Shown here: piece by piece, positions 43,209 through 51,060 of the stretch
Position numbering within the stretch: the first letter of the stretch is position 1
Layout of the letters: each line of letters begins with the position of its first letter
NCBI RefSeq assembly: GCF_018283455.1
Contig: NZ_JAAMTH010000001.1
Coordinates: 1,717,501 to 1,781,500, forward strand
Source of the DNA: Planococcus sp. MSAK28401
Lineage (GTDB): Bacteria > Bacillota > Bacilli > Bacillales_A > Planococcaceae
Reading direction: 5' to 3'
DNA length: 64,000 nucleotides
Made by a program: the position numbers and the translations under genes
Notes under the pieces: generated by a model
Database searches by the model: none
The model's input: only the letters and a program-made list of their open reading frames with translations
What the model was told of the DNA's origin: nothing

Positions 43209-45053
43209 GTGATTTTCTTGCCGGATTGGACTTATCATACGATGTTTGAACCGACACTTTCCCGCTTGCCGGCAAAAACCGGGAGAGCGTTTATCCATAA
43301 GGGCATGCATCGGATTGCCTCGATTCCCGGCGGAAGCAAACTCATCGAATATTTGGGGCACACGGCTCCAGCCAAGCAGCTGGAAACGGAGCTGTTCGGT
43401 TTGAAGATCGCCAACCCCGTCGGCTTGAGCGGGAAAATCGATCCCTTGCTTTCCGGAACGAAGGCATTCAGCCATTTGGGAATGGGCTTTATCGAAATCG
43501 GCCCGGTGTCATGGGAGCCAGTGGAAACGGGTTCGCCATCATTCAGCGACTCCAAAGATAATTTGGTTTTTCCATACCATCTGGAATCACCTGGCCTCAA
43601 GCAAACGATCGATAAACTGGACAAGCTAAAGCCGTTCAACAAGCCGATTTTCATTCGCGTAGGAAAGAACGGCTCTTTTGAACAAACGCGTTCTTTATTG
43701 AACAAGTTGTCTGCGTATGGAGAAGCTTTTATCATTGAAGAGCCGTTCAGCGAGGAACAGTGGCAGTCTTTTAAAAAAGCGATTAACGGCAAGCCGATGT
43801 TAACTGCCAGTTCCGCGCATGGAACCGATTCGGCTGTTATGGAACTGGCAGCTAATGAAACATACATAGACGGAATCGTCATCGATGAACAGGGAACAGA
43901 CACGGGCGAAGGCATGAAATATGCGCTTGACCAAACCCTTCTACTGGCTGAACAAGTATCATCCATCCGGCAGCACAGCACAATTCCGATCATCGTCTCG
44001 GGCGGAATCGCTGAACCGAAAGATGCACTGGCTTTATACGAGGCAGGAGCTGATTTGGTGATGCTTTCGGGCGGCTATGTCAGGACCGGCCCCGGTTTGC
44101 CGAAGCGCATCAATGAAGGTTTGCTGGACCAACGAATAGCTTCGCCTCCTGTGTACGATGGCTGGATTTGGCATTGGCTATTCGGCTTGTTCATGTTCCT
44201 CGGCGGGGCAGTGGCAATGCTCGTCAGCATGACCATCGTCCTTATGCCGTACGATGAGGCATTTTTGAATTTAACGCGAGAAGAACTCATGGCGATCAAT
44301 CCGAATATTTACTATTTTATGCAGCATGATCGGATGACCGTAGCCGGTGCGATGGTTTCCGGCGGCATTCTCTATATGCAATTGGCGAGGCACGGCGTCC
44401 GTTACGGGCTGGAATGGGCAAAACGCGCCATTCACATCGCAGGCGTATTGGGGTTCCTCGGCATTTTATTGTTTATCGGATTCGGTTATTTTGACTGGCT
44501 CCACGGCATTCTTTGGCTCATTCTGCTGCCGTTTTTCTGGAAAGGCTACCAGGCATCCAAAAATCATAGCGAACATTCGCCATCACGCAACCGGACGAAC
44601 CATCTGGCATGGAAGCGCAGCCTCTGGGGCCAGCTGGCGTTTGTCGCACTCGGATTTGCGCTCGCAGCAGCAGGGCTGGTCATTTCGACAATCGGCGTAA
44701 ACGGCGTATTCGTCCAAACCGACATCGCTTTTATTTGCATGAGCCCTGAACAAATCGCTTCCATTAACGAACGGCTCATCCCTGTGATTGCGCATGACCG
44801 TGCAGGGCTTGGCAGCGCCTTGGTCAGCGTCGGGCTGCTCGTCTTAATGCTTGCGCTGTGGGGATTCCAGGAAGGGCAGCGGTGGGTGTGGTACACATTT
44901 CTTTTCGGCGGGCTGCCGGCGTTCGGTGCGGCCAACATCATTCATTACGTGATCGGCTATACGAACTTTATCCATATCCTGCCGGCTTACGTAGCTTTAG
45001 TGCTATTCGCAAGTGGTTTGGCCTTGTCCAAGAAATTCTTTTTCATCAAATAG
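43209..45053 (+). CDS. DHODH-like domain fused to duplicated membrane module
   Basis: About 614 residues. Residues 60-310 look like a dihydroorotate dehydrogenase barrel (ELFGLKIANPVGLSGKIDPL, GMGFIEIGPVSW, IPIIVSGGI, ADLVMLSGGY), but the catalytic serine loop (N-S-S-P-N-T) and the usual F-D-K-N are not seen. Residues 318-614 form a membrane part of about eight helices. It consists of two copies of one module, each starting with a polar loop that ends in an HDR motif (residues 373-375 and 529-531), followed by G-S/V-G-L/I-L and an aromatic-rich helix pair. The start is uncertain: GTG 43209 or TTG 43218, with only AGGA upstream. Catalysis of orotate synthesis is doubtful; a membrane flavoprotein is plausible. 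Confidence 0.85.
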   Translation: MIFLPDWTYHTMFEPTLSRLPAKTGRAFIHKGMHRIASIPGGSKLIEYLGHTAPAKQLETELFGLKIANPVGLSGKIDPLLSGTKAFSHLGMGFIEIGPVSWEPVETGSPSFSDSKDNLVFPYHLESPGLKQTIDKLDKLKPFNKPIFIRVGKNGSFEQTRSLLNKLSAYGEAFIIEEPFSEEQWQSFKKAINGKPMLTASSAHGTDSAVMELAANETYIDGIVIDEQGTDTGEGMKYALDQTLLLAEQVSSIRQHSTIPIIVSGGIAEPKDALALYEAGADLVMLSGGYVRTGPGLPKRINEGLLDQRIASPPVYDGWIWHWLFGLFMFLGGAVAMLVSMTIVLMPYDEAFLNLTREELMAINPNIYYFMQHDRMTVAGAMVSGGILYMQLARHGVRYGLEWAKRAIHIAGVLGFLGILLFIGFGYFDWLHGILWLILLPFFWKGYQASKNHSEHSPSRNRTNHLAWKRSLWGQLAFVALGFALAAAGLVISTIGVNGVFVQTDIAFICMSPEQIASINERLIPVIAHDRAGLGSALVSVGLLVLMLALWGFQEGQRWVWYTFLFGGLPAFGAANIIHYVIGYTNFIHILPAYVALVLFASGLALSKKFFFIK

Positions 45054-45056
45054 CAA

Positions 45057-45090
45057 CTTGCCGGCAAATGAGCCGGCAAGTATTTTTTTG
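45057..45090 (+). terminator. intrinsic terminator of the fusion gene
   Basis: A perfect 9-bp stem (CTTGCCGGC, GCCGGCAAG) followed by TATTTTTTT, directly after the stop. Confidence 0.9.
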
Positions 45091-45093
45091 TAT

Positions 45094-45120
45094 AAAAAAA
45101 AACAGCCTCGAGGGCTGCTT
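45094..45120 (-). terminator. minus-strand terminator separated from its gene by the IS
   Basis: CAGCC/GGCTG around CTCGAGG, with a run of nine T in the minus direction. It abuts the IS3 element. Without the element it would lie about 20 bases after the stop of the DUF948 gene, so it is probably that gene's terminator, now 1.5 kb away. Confidence 0.65.
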
Positions 45121-45167
45121 TGAACTGAGCCCCATTTTGTGGACAATTTAATAAAAGCACCCGGCAG

Positions 45168-46073
45168 CTAAGCTGCGATCAGATGACTTCGGTATTGTGC
45201 CGGAGTCATCTTTTTTAGATTCCATTGTTTGCGCGTTCCATTGTAATACGCCATGTACTCATCCACCAGTGCTTTCAATTCCTCTAGGCTGGTTGCCTGT
45301 TTAAAGTCGACATCATCTTTAAAGTGACCAAAAAACGATTCGATGGGGGCGTTGTCGAGACAGTTGCCCCTGCGGGACATCGATTGGGTCAATTTCATTT
45401 TCTTCACGCGTCGTTGGTATTCGGGGTGGGTGTAGTGGAAGCCTTGATCGGAATGGATCATCGCTTCCGGGTGAACATTGTCATCCAATGCTTCCTTCAG
45501 TTTTCTTAACGTGCGGTACACAATTTCCATCGTAAGCGTCGTCGTCACTTCGTAGGCGACGATTTCGCGGGTGGCGACATCTTTCACAGCGGACAGATAC
45601 GCCATCTGTCCCGAACGGTTAGGGAGATACGTTATATCCGTGACGAAGACCTTGCCGGGTTCGTCTAGTTTAAACTTACGGTCTAACAGGTTTGGACAGA
45701 CGGCGTGTTCCTGTGTGGCTTTGGCGATTTGCTTATAAGGATTCGCTCGCCGGATTTTGGCAAAGAGATTGAATTTGCGCATGAGACGTAAGATTTTCTT
45801 ATGATTCATCGGCGTTTACAGCAGTTCAGTAAGGATCATATAAAAGGTGCGATACCCGACTTTCCCACGATGCGCATCGTAGATGCTTTTCAGCAACAGG
45901 TAATCTTCATAGTCCTGTTCTTCGCGAATGGCGTGCTGTTCCACTTTCTTCAGCCAAGCATAGTAGCCACTTCGACTGACTTCCGCTGTTTGGCACAAAG
46001 CCCCCACCAAATTCTTCAGTCGGAATTTCCGGACCACTGCATTGATCGCTTCGAATTTTTCCGCTGGGGTCAA
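45168..46073 (-). pseudogene. IS3 transposase orfB with in-frame TAA
   Basis: A DDE transposase of the IS3 family. The first part (46073-45819) has the helper region FRLKNLVGALCQTAEVSRSGYYAWL. After TELL a single TAA at 45816-45818 interrupts the frame, and the same frame goes on TPMNHKKILRLMRKFNL. The catalytic region follows: VFVTDITYLPN (Asp), MIHSDQGFHYTHPEY (Asp) and MSRRGNCLDNAPIESFFGHFK (Glu). A CAA-to-TAA change would explain it. The frame begins at TTG 46073 overlapping the orfA stop. Confidence 0.9.
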
Positions 46074-46495
46074 TTGCGTTTCTTCGCCTGCCTCTCGAGT
46101 TCCTCGAGCTTCTTTAGCAACTCATTTTCGGCTTCCAGATATTTGATGCGTGCTTTCGCCTTCTCCAGCTGTTTCTCGGCAGAGAGTTCTTGGGTAGAGG
46201 GCCGGCCGGTACTGCCTTTTCCACGGCGCTCTTCCCAAAACCCTTCCTCGCCATAAAGGTCGAATGTTTTCCGCCAACGCTTCAATGTCTCTTTGGGTTT
46301 TTTCGCCCCAATGACCATCAGGTCGAATCCGTTTTCAACAAAGATTTGCGACGGTCCTTTGCCTTGCAAATTCTCTTGGACAGCCTTCACCTTAAATTCA
46401 GGGATGTATTGAATCGTTCGATCGGTGACCGTTTTAACATTCGGGTTCGCTTCCAAGATGCGTCGTTGGTGTTCGTTAAAGATAATTTTACTCAT
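46070..46495 (-). CDS. IS3 orfA helix-turn-helix protein
   Basis: A 141-residue protein with an N-terminal helix-turn-helix (KVKAVQENLQGKGPSQIFVENGF) and a C-terminal leucine-zipper-like helix (LEKAKARIKYLEAENELLKKLE). It binds the element ends and normally fuses with orfB by frameshifting. ATG 46495 follows GGGAGAGG; a longer frame reaches upstream into the terminal repeat. Frame intact. Confidence 0.9.
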   Translation of the reverse strand: MSKIIFNEHQRRILEANPNVKTVTDRTIQYIPEFKVKAVQENLQGKGPSQIFVENGFDLMVIGAKKPKETLKRWRKTFDLYGEEGFWEERRGKGSTGRPSTQELSAEKQLEKAKARIKYLEAENELLKKLEELERQAKKRN

Positions 46496-46616
46496 AACAA
46501 CCTCTCCCGTTCCAGTAGATATGTTTAGTATACCGGGGTCTGAAAACAGAAAAAACCCCAAATGGGGGGCACTTTTTAAAGTGTCTACCATTTGGGGTTC
46601 AGTTCACTTTTCAATG

Positions 46617-47102
46617 TTAATAATTTTTGGATACCTGTTGTGTAGCTGGGGGTTCCGGATTATAAGTTGCAGTTGTTTGATCCTGGTTTTTCTTCTTATC
46701 CAAGTAGTTCATCAAGCCGGCTGCGTTGTTGCTGTATTGGTTGACTTGGAAGCGGTTGGCAGGGTCGTCTTCGACTTTCTTTGAAATGTCCGAAGTAATG
46801 CTGCGGACCACCGAATTCATGTCGATGACTGAATTAATCGTTCCTTTTGCCCCGTCGACCAGGACGGCCACTTTCTCGGATTTCTGTTGGATGTCTTCTT
46901 TCAATTCATTCGTTGTGTGCTGCAAATGAGTTGTCTCAAGAATTAGCTTGTCCATACGGCCTTTTAAGTTGTCTGCCGAACCTTTCATTTCTTTCATCGG
47001 CTCTTTGATGCCGGATAGCAACATCACCACACCGACGATGGCGACGATCAGGCCAAGGACAATGATTCCAAGCGCTATGTAAAGCCAGATTATAGGATCC
47101 AT
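46617..47102 (-). CDS. DUF948 family membrane-anchored protein
   Basis: A 161-residue protein with one N-terminal membrane helix (IIWLYIALGIIVLGLIVAIVGVVML), then a long coiled coil (residues about 35-110) and a Q/N/P-rich tail. This plan and the sequence SADNLKGRMDKLILETTHLQ fit the DUF948/YtxG-type stress proteins of Bacilli. ATG 47102 follows GAGGAGG; the longer frame from 47168 precedes that site. The IS3 element sits only ten bases after its stop. Confidence 0.85.
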   Translation of the reverse strand: MDPIIWLYIALGIIVLGLIVAIVGVVMLLSGIKEPMKEMKGSADNLKGRMDKLILETTHLQHTTNELKEDIQQKSEKVAVLVDGAKGTINSVIDMNSVVRSITSDISKKVEDDPANRFQVNQYSNNAAGLMNYLDKKKNQDQTTATYNPEPPATQQVSKNY

Positions 47103-47311
47103 CGGGATTTCCTCCTCTATAGTTTGTGTATTAAGTAGACCATACCCGTTTTTAAGAGGCTTTAACACATAAACTATGACTAATCAGCTCGATTTGAGTT
47201 CCATTACGGTTTGTAAAAGGCAGATGGAACTATGAGCCGGATTGGTCATATGTATAGTATAAGAATTTTAAATAAATGCATGAATCACGAAATAAAGAAT
47301 TTATTTTTGCA

Positions 47312-48010
47312 TTAACGCATTTCCGATTTCAATACAAAAACAATATATCCAAGGTCCTGTTCGAAGTTCCAATCCATAAATGTTTCAATGATTTCCCGGC
47401 CCAATGCTTTAGACAAAGGCGCTTCGTTTAGCAATTGCTGCTCAAGCGGTCTTTTGGTCAACTTAAGAATCTCCATATAACCATTTTCGATTAAAGCCCT
47501 CTCAATGCCGACAAGAATACCGCTTCGCTTTACTAGCAATGTTCTATTGCTGAGCCAAAAAGTCTCAATAAGGTCAGGTTTTCGTTCAGCTTGTTCATTC
47601 ACTTGCTCGATGAGTGCATGAAAACTTTCCTGTTGTGAACTTGCTGGCCAACCATAAGCGACTGTTGGAGATTCCTTGCCAATTACCCCAATAAACATGC
47701 CGGTTTTATGGACTAAGTTCCAATCGGCGTACAATTCCGTAAACTCCAATTGTGTGAAGTTCAAAAGCTCATTTAAAATTTCGGATTTTAATGCATTGAA
47801 CATAAAATCCCTGGTTTCCAGTACCCGCTTCCATTCATCTTGATCGAGAAGGATTTTCTCCATCGGGCTGACAAATCCCCGAAAATGGATGGTGACATAG
47901 GGTCTTTTAATCGTGACATAAACAGAAGTCGGTCCTTTCCCAAAATGTTGGCGAAGCAAATTCGAAATATACCCCGATACTTCTGATTGAACAGATCTTT
48001 CTTCTTGCAT
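47312..48010 (-). CDS. double-domain DUF2294 (MpsC-like) protein
   Basis: A 232-residue soluble protein with two copies of the DUF2294 fold. The first (residues 5-120) opens FGKGPTSVYVTIKRPYVTIHFRGFVSPMEKIL and includes RDFMFNALKSEIL; the second (about 140-230) has KRSGILVGIERALIENGY. Single-domain members are linked in annotations to Na+-translocating/MpsC systems, though their role in Bacillus is not settled. AAGGAG precedes the ATG. It lies 69 bases after its paralogue. Confidence 0.85.
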   Translation of the reverse strand: MQEERSVQSEVSGYISNLLRQHFGKGPTSVYVTIKRPYVTIHFRGFVSPMEKILLDQDEWKRVLETRDFMFNALKSEILNELLNFTQLEFTELYADWNLVHKTGMFIGVIGKESPTVAYGWPASSQQESFHALIEQVNEQAERKPDLIETFWLSNRTLLVKRSGILVGIERALIENGYMEILKLTKRPLEQQLLNEAPLSKALGREIIETFMDWNFEQDLGYIVFVLKSEMR

Positions 48011-48079
48011 AGATGCTAGCTCCTTCCCGGCGTAACATAACCGGCTATTTGCGATTTCTTAACTACGTACTTTCAACAT

Positions 48080-48766
48080 TCATTCCTCGGTTAAAATGAA
48101 AACCATATAGCTGCGGTCTTGGGGAAAATCCCAATCGACAAACAAATCTTCTATCTGTCGATTTAAGTGGCCTTCTAGGTTGAATAAAGTGAGGATTCGT
48201 CTCTCCATTGGCAGCTTGGCTAAACGCAGTTCTTCGTTTAGGCCATTTTTTAGCAATTGTTTTTCAATGTCTACTAAAATACCTATTCGCTCGACTAGAA
48301 GAACTTGGTCGCTCAACCAATAGAAATTAATTTCATCCGGCTTTCTTTGCGAACGCATGCTGTTCATCAAGACAATTTCGTAGAGAGCTTCTTGGTTAAG
48401 CGACTGTGGCAATGGATAGTCAGATTCACCTTTTTCCATTTTGACAATCAATAAACCTGTTTGCTGATGCAGGTTCCAGTCTGCGTACAAATCCAATAAT
48501 TTAATGTCTGTAAATTGCTGAATTTCTTCCAATAAAGTTGGCTTAACTGATTGGATGAGAATATCACGCGTTTCTATAACCTTCTCTAATTGCCCTTTCT
48601 CTACAAAGATTCGCTCTGTCGGAAGCAGGAAACCGTTTAGATGGATAAGCAAAAACGGTGGGGCATAGGTTACTCTTATTTGATTGGCTTTTTCACCAAA
48701 ATGGTCGACAAGAAATTTTTCGGTATAGTGCCTGATTTTCATGTCATTAATATGGTTTACATTCAA
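48080..48766 (-). CDS. double-domain DUF2294 (MpsC-like) protein, paralogue
   Basis: A 228-residue paralogue of the next gene, with the same double domain (FGEKANQIRVTYAPPFLLIHLNGFLLPTERIF and VERIGILVDIEKQLLKNGL). TTG start with AAGGAG eight bases upstream. Tandem duplication of a gene that is itself an internal duplication is the notable feature. It is the first gene of the pair; both end in W-D/N-F-x-Q-D (MDWNFEQDLGYIVFVL, VDWDFPQDRSYMVFIL). Confidence 0.85.
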   Translation of the reverse strand: MNVNHINDMKIRHYTEKFLVDHFGEKANQIRVTYAPPFLLIHLNGFLLPTERIFVEKGQLEKVIETRDILIQSVKPTLLEEIQQFTDIKLLDLYADWNLHQQTGLLIVKMEKGESDYPLPQSLNQEALYEIVLMNSMRSQRKPDEINFYWLSDQVLLVERIGILVDIEKQLLKNGLNEELRLAKLPMERRILTLFNLEGHLNRQIEDLFVDWDFPQDRSYMVFILTEE

Positions 48767-49196
48767 TGTAAAGGCTCCTTTTCGAGTTTTTTAAAAGTAT
48801 TGGTTTAGCAAAGTGCAGACGATTGGAAGTTCGGAAGGTTAGATGATAGTAACGGATTTTTTAACTGGCATAGAATAAAAAAAGACGCCAAAAAGAATGA
48901 TTCATTCTCTTTGGCGTTATTCCCAGCTCTATTGTCAGGTTTATACTCTGCGCAATTCCAATATGGCAGCCCATGCTGCATTTTTATCATTTCATTTAAC
49001 TATGTGCACTGAAGCCCGCTTGATGTTCGCGCTAGATGATTCAACTACTGTATTAAGAATTATAGCGAGAAAGGAAAAAAATTTCAAGACGCTATTCCGG
49101 AAGGGGCGTACGCTTCTCGTACGGGAATAAAGGAGGCTTTAGGCAAGCAATATTGAAAAGCTATTAGCCATTGTCGCATCATGGACGGAAAAAAGC
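48767..49196. other. intergenic region with one minus-strand terminator
   Basis: No convincing gene. A terminator for the minus strand lies at 48876-48918. Short frames (for example 48897-49130 plus) have no ribosome site or family resemblance. Part of the region before the oxidoreductase stop may be decayed sequence. Confidence 0.35.
48876..48918 (-). terminator. intrinsic terminator (minus strand)
   Basis: ACGCCAAAAAGAATGA pairs with TCATTCTCTTTGGCGT, with a run of seven T on the minus-strand side. It probably ends the oxidoreductase transcript from the right, about 280 bases after its stop. Confidence 0.8.
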
Positions 49197-50285
49197 TTAC
49201 CTATAAATCGTTTGATAGGTCGTCATGAATTTCTTGTCGATGTACTGCTTGAGTTTCCAGGGGGTTTTTCCGTGCACACTCCAATTTCCGTAAGTCAAGA
49301 ACGCTTCGCCGCCGCCCGTGGAAAGAATCGCGACGTAGCGCTTTTGCGGAACGAAAGGGGACAATGCATTTCCGTCGAGGAAATTTAATAGATTGCCCCA
49401 CAAAACAGGGCCTTGGCGAACCGCATAGACCCCGTTTTTCGCAAGGTCCGGATAGCGGTCGATCGAGACGCAATCGCCTGCACCGAAGACTTCGGGGTAA
49501 CGGAGCGATTGAAGTGTTTCATGGACAGCCAGAAATCCAGAACGGTCGACTGGCATGCCCGACTGTTCGAACAAGCTAGGGCTTTTTGGTCCGGTCAACC
49601 AGAGCACGTCTGACTGGGGATAAGAAGTGCCGGTGCTTGTAGTGACGGAAGTTGCGTCAATATCTTCTATAGTTACATCCGTGAAAAAAGGCAATGCTTT
49701 TTTCCGGGCGACTGCCTCGATTTTTCTCGAAACGGCCGCTCCTTGAGCCGATAGCAGAGCTCCGGAACTAAACAGTAAAGCGTCGCTCAAATGCCGTCGC
49801 ATTCGCCAGGCGTATGTAGAGAAAGCCAATTCCACGCCCGATGCGCCGCCTCCGACAATGACAGGCTTGGCGGATTTTCGGAACTTTATTAGTTGATCTG
49901 GAAAATGATAATTGGGCTTGATCGGTGAGATGTAGTTTCTAAGCGCTTCCGGACTATCTGTCTGCGACCCGATGTCAAAAGACACTGCATCATAGGGATA
50001 GGTCTCGCCATGTTGGCCAATCAGTGTGCGAGAGTTCGCGTCGATGGCGCAGATGGTGTCTTGATAGAAAGCCGCGCCGATTTTTTGGGCGAGCTGTTTC
50101 AAATCGATGCGGATCTCATCCAAACCGTAAACACCTTCAGTGAATCCGGAAAACATCCCCGAATAGTATTGATGCACCGCAGGCGAGATGAGCACCAGCT
50201 GCACATCTTCCCGCGGTTTTTTTGCAAATTGTGAAAGGCTATGCAAATGTGCATGGCCACCTCCAACCAGGACAACAATCTTCAT
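49197..50285 (-). CDS. FAD-dependent pyridine nucleotide oxidoreductase
   Basis: A 362-residue FAD/NAD(P)-binding oxidoreductase of the SelD-N/NDH-2-like group. The FAD motif is IVVLVGGGHAHLHSLSQF, the NAD(P) motif is PVIVGGGASGVELAFS, and the flavin-binding end block is VFGAGDCVSIDRYP. No redox-cysteine pair is seen. ATG 50285 follows AAGGAG. It begins 12 bases after the CDP-alcohol phosphatidyltransferase gene, so they are an operon. Membrane quinone reduction or similar is an inference. Confidence 0.9.
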   Translation of the reverse strand: MKIVVLVGGGHAHLHSLSQFAKKPREDVQLVLISPAVHQYYSGMFSGFTEGVYGLDEIRIDLKQLAQKIGAAFYQDTICAIDANSRTLIGQHGETYPYDAVSFDIGSQTDSPEALRNYISPIKPNYHFPDQLIKFRKSAKPVIVGGGASGVELAFSTYAWRMRRHLSDALLFSSGALLSAQGAAVSRKIEAVARKKALPFFTDVTIEDIDATSVTTSTGTSYPQSDVLWLTGPKSPSLFEQSGMPVDRSGFLAVHETLQSLRYPEVFGAGDCVSIDRYPDLAKNGVYAVRQGPVLWGNLLNFLDGNALSPFVPQKRYVAILSTGGGEAFLTYGNWSVHGKTPWKLKQYIDKKFMTTYQTIYR

Positions 50286-50297
50286 GTTAAACACTCC

Positions 50298-50879
50298 TTA
50301 CGACAAAATCCGTTTGGCCTCGGCCATGCGCTGAATAATGGTGAAAATCTGCACGGCGATGAACAAAAGGGTGATCGCCGTCAAGTATGGAGAAAAGACG
50401 ATCATCAAAGTAAACAGGATAAACCCTTCTGTCCGTTCAGCAAGACCGGCTTGATAATAGAATGATTTCATCCCTTGTTTTTCGGATAATGCCCCGACGG
50501 TTAAAAAAACGGTCATGGCGACGATGATCGATGCACTTAGTAGCAGCAAAGCCCACATCGAGTCCGGAAAGCGGAAAGCGAGCCCCAAGATCACGCTGAT
50601 TTCCACCAAGCGGTCAAAACTGATGTCGAGCAGCGTGCCCCAAGGGGAAGGCTTCGTTTTTCTCGCCATCGTCCCGTCGACCACATCCAAAAATCCGGAT
50701 AGCCAAAGCGCGAAGAGCGCCAGAACCGGTAAGTCCAAATAAATGAAAATACCGGAGGACAAGCCGATGGCAAAAGCGGTCTTGGTCACGCCATCAGCAG
50801 TGCAGCCTTTTTTCAATAGATAATCAGCGGTCTTGTCGACAGCTGGTTGTACATGTTTTCTTGCGTATGTATCGAGCAT
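50298..50879 (-). CDS. CDP-alcohol phosphatidyltransferase family protein
   Basis: A 193-residue membrane enzyme with the signature DVVDGTMARKTKPSPWGTLLD followed by ISFD, the exact D-G-x2-A-R-x8-G-x3-D-x3-D motif. About five helices. Such enzymes transfer phosphatidyl groups from CDP-diacylglycerol or make related polar lipids; the acceptor is not known. ATG 50879 is chosen over a GTG at 50888 because the ribosome site AAAGG lies before it. First gene of the operon. Confidence 0.9.
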   Translation of the reverse strand: MLDTYARKHVQPAVDKTADYLLKKGCTADGVTKTAFAIGLSSGIFIYLDLPVLALFALWLSGFLDVVDGTMARKTKPSPWGTLLDISFDRLVEISVILGLAFRFPDSMWALLLLSASIIVAMTVFLTVGALSEKQGMKSFYYQAGLAERTEGFILFTLMIVFSPYLTAITLLFIAVQIFTIIQRMAEAKRILS

Positions 50880-50935
50880 ATAATTCACCTTTTCATGTAA
50901 AAGATATTCTAAGTATAAAGCATATTGTCGTATAG

Positions 50936-50976
50936 CCCCCCTGCAGAACTCTCTGAACTGAGGGGATTTTTTTTAA
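50936..50976. terminator. terminator-like hairpin
   Basis: CCCCTGCAG pairs imperfectly with CTGAGGGG, then eight or nine T on the plus strand. It lies between divergent genes, so its target transcript is unclear. Confidence 0.45.
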
Positions 50977-51060
50977 GCAGACTAAGCGAGGGTAAATAGG
51001 GGTAAGTATATAGAAGTGTTTGTTAAGATATATTTAATTCACGATACAAGAAAGGAATTG

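Larger units (their letters stand above)
45121..46606 (-). mobile_element. IS3-family insertion sequence, CTT target duplication
   Basis: A 1,486-bp element. Left end TGAACTGAGCCCCATTTTG matches the inverted right end (TGAACTGAACCCCAAATGG). CTT stands at both flanks (45118-45120 and 46607-46609), a three-base target duplication typical of IS3. It carries orfA and an orfB broken by one in-frame stop, so it cannot make a full transposase by itself. Confidence 0.9.

Noticed and set aside
45801-46256. Long plus-strand frame across the IS3 element
   Set aside because: Antisense to orfA and orfB, whose transposase motifs are unambiguous.
48897-49130. 77-codon plus-strand frame
   Set aside because: Overlaps a terminator hairpin, has no ribosome site and no family resemblance.
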